Assembly (NCBI GenBank): GCA_014360745.1
Contig: JACIWY010000149.1
Coordinates: 1 to 8,104 of the forward strand
Source: Chloroflexota bacterium
GTDB lineage: Bacteria; Chloroflexota; Anaerolineae; UBA1429
DNA length: 8,104 nucleotides
Direction: 5' to 3'
Shown: piece by piece, positions 5,406-8,104 of the stretch
Numbering within the stretch: position 1 is the stretch's first letter
Layout of the letters: every line of letters starts with the position of its first letter
Translations under genes and position numbers: made by a program
Notes under the pieces: generated by a model
Database searches by the model: none
The model's input: only the letters and a program-made list of their open reading frames with translations
What the model was told of the DNA's origin: nothing

Positions 5406-7397
5406 TCAGGTGCCGGTTATCGGCATATCGATCCCTCTGGTTTGACGCTCCCCGCACAGACCAAGGCGCTGGCACGTTTCGAGCGTCGGCGCGCCGCTGA
5501 CCCGATCCCAGCCGCGCAGGTCATAGTAACGATCGAGCAAAGCGCGGAACTCGGCGGCATCTGCCGATAAGTGGGTGCCGTCCGTCTTTTCGGACCATTG
5601 ATAGTGAGGGATCACCGCCTCGTCGTCGGCGCGCGTCCTGCCAAACAATTCGACATCCACACACCGTTCGAGCGTCACGATGCGCTCGGCTACGGGGCGC
5701 TCCATCGTTGCGATATCCATCTCGATGCCGGTGGCCACGCGATAGAGCGCCGCCTCGGCCCCCGGATCGCCACAAATGGCCTCCGGATGATCGCGCATGG
5801 CTGCCAACATCGCCTCGCGCGTGGGTAGCGTGCGCCGCAACACGGGGAAGACCCAATCGCACAGCCCGAGCGAATCCTTGATGATAGCCCGATGTTGGTG
5901 GCGGGCCACCACCCGTTCGGTCACGCTCATGCCGGGCAACACGGCCTCGCGGGTGCCATAGAGGCATTCCGCCAGACGATAAATGGCCTCGTAGGCAGCA
6001 TCCGGCTTGTTCGGTCCTTTGGGAATGCCGTAAATGTCGTTCAAAAAGAAAAAGTCGTGGGTGCTCGGCGTCACGTCGCGGGTCGAGACGGCATAGAGCA
6101 ATGCCGAGTACTCCCAGAAGGGGCTCGGATGGGGCTCCATAGCCCGCCCTTCGCGGTGCCAGCCATGGCCACGGCTGCCCGCCGACTCGATGAACTCGGC
6201 CAGATAACGCGGCCCTACCTGATACTTGTCATAGAATCTGGCCAAACCCTCGGCCAGGTCATTGCCCAGCCCCTCGCGATGGGCCACACTGAGCACCAAA
6301 TCGCGCCACCACTCGGCGCTCTCCAGCTCGAGCTTAAGCCCAGCCACCTCCTGGATGCCCAGCTCGCGCAGCCCGCCGAAGAAGCGATACCAAGTGTCGT
6401 AGAACCAAGTGGTGAAGCCCAAATCCTCGACCAAGTTGCCCAAATCGATCCCCGCCTCGCCCAAGCCGGGCGGACGGGGCACGACCAGTTCGTAGCCATC
6501 CACATGGCGCCCCTGGTACGCCGGGTGCGACCCCCCCACCCAAGAGTTGTTGACGCATTTGGCCATGCGATAGGCCGGGCCATCCGCGAGCGCACGCGGC
6601 GCTCGCAGCATGCGCGTGCCACAACGCACGCTGCAACCCTGCGTACAGGCCACGGCAGGATAGCCAGTGTCGACTTGGCCGGTCAACGAGATGCCGCCGC
6701 GAGTCAACTCCCAGATGCGCTCCACTTCGGCCAGAAACCGTTTAGGATCAGCCAGCACGACGCCCCGGCTGCCACGTACCACGATGGCCTTGAGCCGCTT
6801 GGCCCCCATTACCCCGCCAAAACCTCCGTTGCCCACCGCATTGGAGAGGCGATGGATGATGCTGGCAAAGCGCACCCGATTCTCGCCAGCGGGGCCGATG
6901 GCGGCGATTTGATGCCAACGCCCGTGACGCGCTTTAAGCGTCTGCTGGGTGTCAAAGACACCTCGCCCCCACAAATCTGTGGCATCCTGCAACGTGACGT
7001 GATCGTCCTCGATGAGCAGATAACAAGGGGCGCTGGCCTGCCCTTGGATCACGATGCCATCGTAGCCGGCATATTTGAGCTCGGCCCCTAGATAGCCTCC
7101 CAAGCTGGCCGAGCTCCACATCGGCCCCGGATAGGCGCGCGGCGAGATAGAAGAGATGGTCATGCGGCCGGCGGTGGGGGCATGGGTGCCCACCAACGGG
7201 CCGGCGGAAAGAACCAGCCGGTTCTCGGGATCAAACGGGCCCACGCCGGGACACAGTTCGCGCCAAGCGATAAGGGCATTCCAGCCTCGGGGCCCCAACC
7301 ACTTGGCGGGGTCGGGAGTTTCTTCAACCGATACACTGCCACGGTCGAGATCGACACGCAAGAATTGACCGGTATAACCGCCGTGTACGTCGTTCAT
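5406..7397 (-). CDS. Aldehyde:ferredoxin oxidoreductase family protein (tungsten/molybdenum bis-pterin)
   Basis: A 663-residue protein, near the family's usual 600-700. AOR enzymes oxidise aldehydes to carboxylic acids, passing electrons to ferredoxin through a [4Fe-4S] cluster beside a tungsten bis-pterin. The N-terminal domain (about 5-210) starts GGYTGQFLRVDL (6-17) and carries SLGGYLGAELKYAGYDGIVI (98-117) and GNGGFGGVMGAKRLKAIVV (189-207), family hallmarks. Cluster cysteines are C251, C255 and C259 (CTQGCSVRC), with the fourth at C513 in DSLGLC (508-513), the second pterin motif. The first pterin motif position reads EDLGFT (324-329), and the cysteine spacing is X3-X3 instead of the classical X2-X3. 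ATG 7397 is the only reasonable start: an in-frame stop lies 18 bases upstream and similarity begins at once. Its Shine-Dalgarno is weak (GAGG 13 bases off), so coupling to the dehydratase gene 22 bases upstream is likely. Which aldehyde it uses, and W versus Mo, cannot be told. Confidence 0.9.
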   Translation of the reverse strand: MNDVHGGYTGQFLRVDLDRGSVSVEETPDPAKWLGPRGWNALIAWRELCPGVGPFDPENRLVLSAGPLVGTHAPTAGRMTISSISPRAYPGPMWSSASLGGYLGAELKYAGYDGIVIQGQASAPCYLLIEDDHVTLQDATDLWGRGVFDTQQTLKARHGRWHQIAAIGPAGENRVRFASIIHRLSNAVGNGGFGGVMGAKRLKAIVVRGSRGVVLADPKRFLAEVERIWELTRGGISLTGQVDTGYPAVACTQGCSVRCGTRMLRAPRALADGPAYRMAKCVNNSWVGGSHPAYQGRHVDGYELVVPRPPGLGEAGIDLGNLVEDLGFTTWFYDTWYRFFGGLRELGIQEVAGLKLELESAEWWRDLVLSVAHREGLGNDLAEGLARFYDKYQVGPRYLAEFIESAGSRGHGWHREGRAMEPHPSPFWEYSALLYAVSTRDVTPSTHDFFFLNDIYGIPKGPNKPDAAYEAIYRLAECLYGTREAVLPGMSVTERVVARHQHRAIIKDSLGLCDWVFPVLRRTLPTREAMLAAMRDHPEAICGDPGAEAALYRVATGIEMDIATMERPVAERIVTLERCVDVELFGRTRADDEAVIPHYQWSEKTDGTHLSADAAEFRALLDRYYDLRGWDRVSGAPTLETCQRLGLCGERQTRGIDMPITGT

Positions 7398-7419
7398 GGT
7401 GATATCGTTGCCTCAAAAG

Positions 7420-8104
7420 TTATATGGTTGCGCCTCGGCCATCTAACCGGGGCGGTGGTTCACACAGCTCCAGCAGCCTTTCGGAGCGTAGAGTAAGCCC
7501 AAAGCCCGGCGCATCGGACGCTGCAAGTTGCCCCTCGCAGGGCAAGGGCTCTCCATCGAACAAGGACAAAGCCGCTTCCTCAGGGGTCAAGGTCAAACCC
7601 TCGGCCACTGTGCACTCACGCCGCGCAGTGATGAGGTGAAGTGACCAAGCTATTCCACCCCGATGGGGCATTATCGGCACCTTGTAGGCAGCCGCCAAAT
7701 CGCAGATTTTCAAGCACTCGCTCAGCCCACCGGTCCAACGGATATCGGGCTGGAGGATATCGACGGCGCCGCGTTCGAGAAGCTGTCGTGCGGCGTAGCG
7801 GGTATAATGGTGTTCTCCGCCGGCGATGAGCGTCGAGCCGACGCGTCGCCGTAACGTAGCATAACCATCGATATCCTCAGGCCCCACCGGCTCCTCGATA
7901 AAACGGAGGCGATAGGGGGCCAGGATGCGGGCCATCTCCAAGGTATACTCGACACCCCAGGAGCCCCCACAATCGATCATGATATCCAGGTCGGGGCCGA
8001 CGCGCTCGCGGATCGTGGCGACGGCTTCTTCATTGCCATGCATTCCCTCGCGGCCTTCTGCCGGGCCAAATGGGCTACCCAGCTTGATGCCACAGAAGCC
8101 TTGC
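7420..8104 (-). CDS. Enolase-superfamily sugar-acid dehydratase, L-rhamnonate dehydratase-like (partial at right edge)
   Basis: The last 228 residues of an enolase-superfamily enzyme; its N-terminal capping domain and start lie beyond base 8104. Numbering from the first complete visible codon, metal ligands are D44 (IMIDCGGSW), E70 (FIEEP) and E97 (GGEHHYTR), and the catalytic Asp-His dyad is D120 (DILQPDI) and H147 (IMPHRGG). Spacings and flanking words (PFGPAEGREGM, GEHHYTRY, DILQPD.RWTGGLSE, DAPGFGL) match L-rhamnonate dehydratase (RhmD) and relatives better than mandelate racemase or muconate cycloisomerase. Such enzymes remove water from an aldonic acid to give a 2-keto-3-deoxy acid in non-phosphorylating sugar breakdown. 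It is upstream of, and 22 bases from, the AOR gene, so it probably shares its transcript. Exact sugar acid is uncertain: L-rhamnonate, L-fuconate and other aldonates are all possible. Confidence 0.85.
   Translation of the reverse strand, partial: QGFCGIKLGSPFGPAEGREGMHGNEEAVATIRERVGPDLDIMIDCGGSWGVEYTLEMARILAPYRLRFIEEPVGPEDIDGYATLRRRVGSTLIAGGEHHYTRYAARQLLERGAVDILQPDIRWTGGLSECLKICDLAAAYKVPIMPHRGGIAWSLHLITARRECTVAEGLTLTPEEAALSLFDGEPLPCEGQLAASDAPGFGLTLRSERLLELCEPPPRLDGRGATI

Noticed and set aside
4787..5500. Plus-strand open frame of 237 codons opposite the sulfatase start and the AOR end
   Set aside because: It spans two real minus-strand genes and their gap, with no family similarity or ribosome binding site.
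5892..7091. A long plus-strand open frame of 399 codons opposite the AOR gene
   Set aside because: Its product has no recognisable motifs and it lies entirely antisense to a clear AOR coding sequence. Long antisense frames are expected in GC-rich coding DNA.
1..8104. CRISPR arrays, tRNA or rRNA genes, insertion sequences, attachment sites
   Set aside because: I looked for spaced direct repeats, cloverleaf-like segments, transposase motifs and terminal inverted repeats and saw none. Coding sequence fills almost the whole window.

Overview
The window is a moderately GC-rich stretch of bacterial chromosome with six protein genes, two of them cut by the window edges. No RNA genes, insertion sequences or CRISPR arrays are visible. 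Gene content (a PdtaS-type histidine kinase, a DUF368/PopT-type membrane protein, a tungsten-type aldehyde:ferredoxin oxidoreductase, a sulfatase-fold hydrolase and an L-rhamnonate-dehydratase-like enzyme) suggests an anaerobic or facultative, saccharolytic, free-living bacterium. Chloroflexota or a similar deep-branching Gram-positive-like group is my best guess. It rests on gene mix and style, not on a phylogenetic marker.

Layout. (1) Positions 1-792, minus strand: N-terminal GAF-like and PAS part of a cytosolic sensor histidine kinase, running off the left edge. Its last ~50 bases look frame-shifted and shortened relative to the family. (2) 793-929: divergent promoter region with two TGnTATAAT extended -10 boxes, one per strand, each placed almost on top of a start codon. 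(3) 930-1811, plus: DUF368 family membrane protein, the family of polyprenyl-phosphate translocases. (4) 1927-3003 and 3046-3843, plus: a Gfo/Idh/MocA-fold oxidoreductase and a xylose-isomerase-like TIM-barrel protein, 42 bases apart and so probably one operon. (5) 3844-3934: convergent gap with a stem-loop flanked by A-rich and T-rich tracts, a likely bidirectional terminator. (6) 3935-8104, minus, transcribed right to left: RhmD-like enolase-superfamily dehydratase (cut by the right edge), AOR-family oxidoreductase 22 bases downstream, and after 106 bases a sulfatase-superfamily enzyme.

How the genes may work together (inference). The minus-strand trio could release an esterified sugar or sugar acid (sulfatase fold), dehydrate an aldonic acid (RhmD-like) and oxidise an aldehyde to an acid with ferredoxin as electron acceptor (AOR). 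The facing plus-strand pair could oxidise or reduce, and isomerise or epimerise, a related sugar or polyol. No transporter, glycoside hydrolase, aldolase or regulator for this pathway lies inside the window, so the substrate is unknown.

The most notable point is that several enzymes keep their fold signatures but change catalytic or cofactor-binding residues. The sulfatase has Thr where formylglycine is normally made. The Gfo/Idh protein lacks the EKP lysine and the usual HxxD aspartate. The AOR has an altered first pterin motif and a wider cysteine spacing. The DUF368 protein lacks the serine in both of its PGxSG-type motifs.
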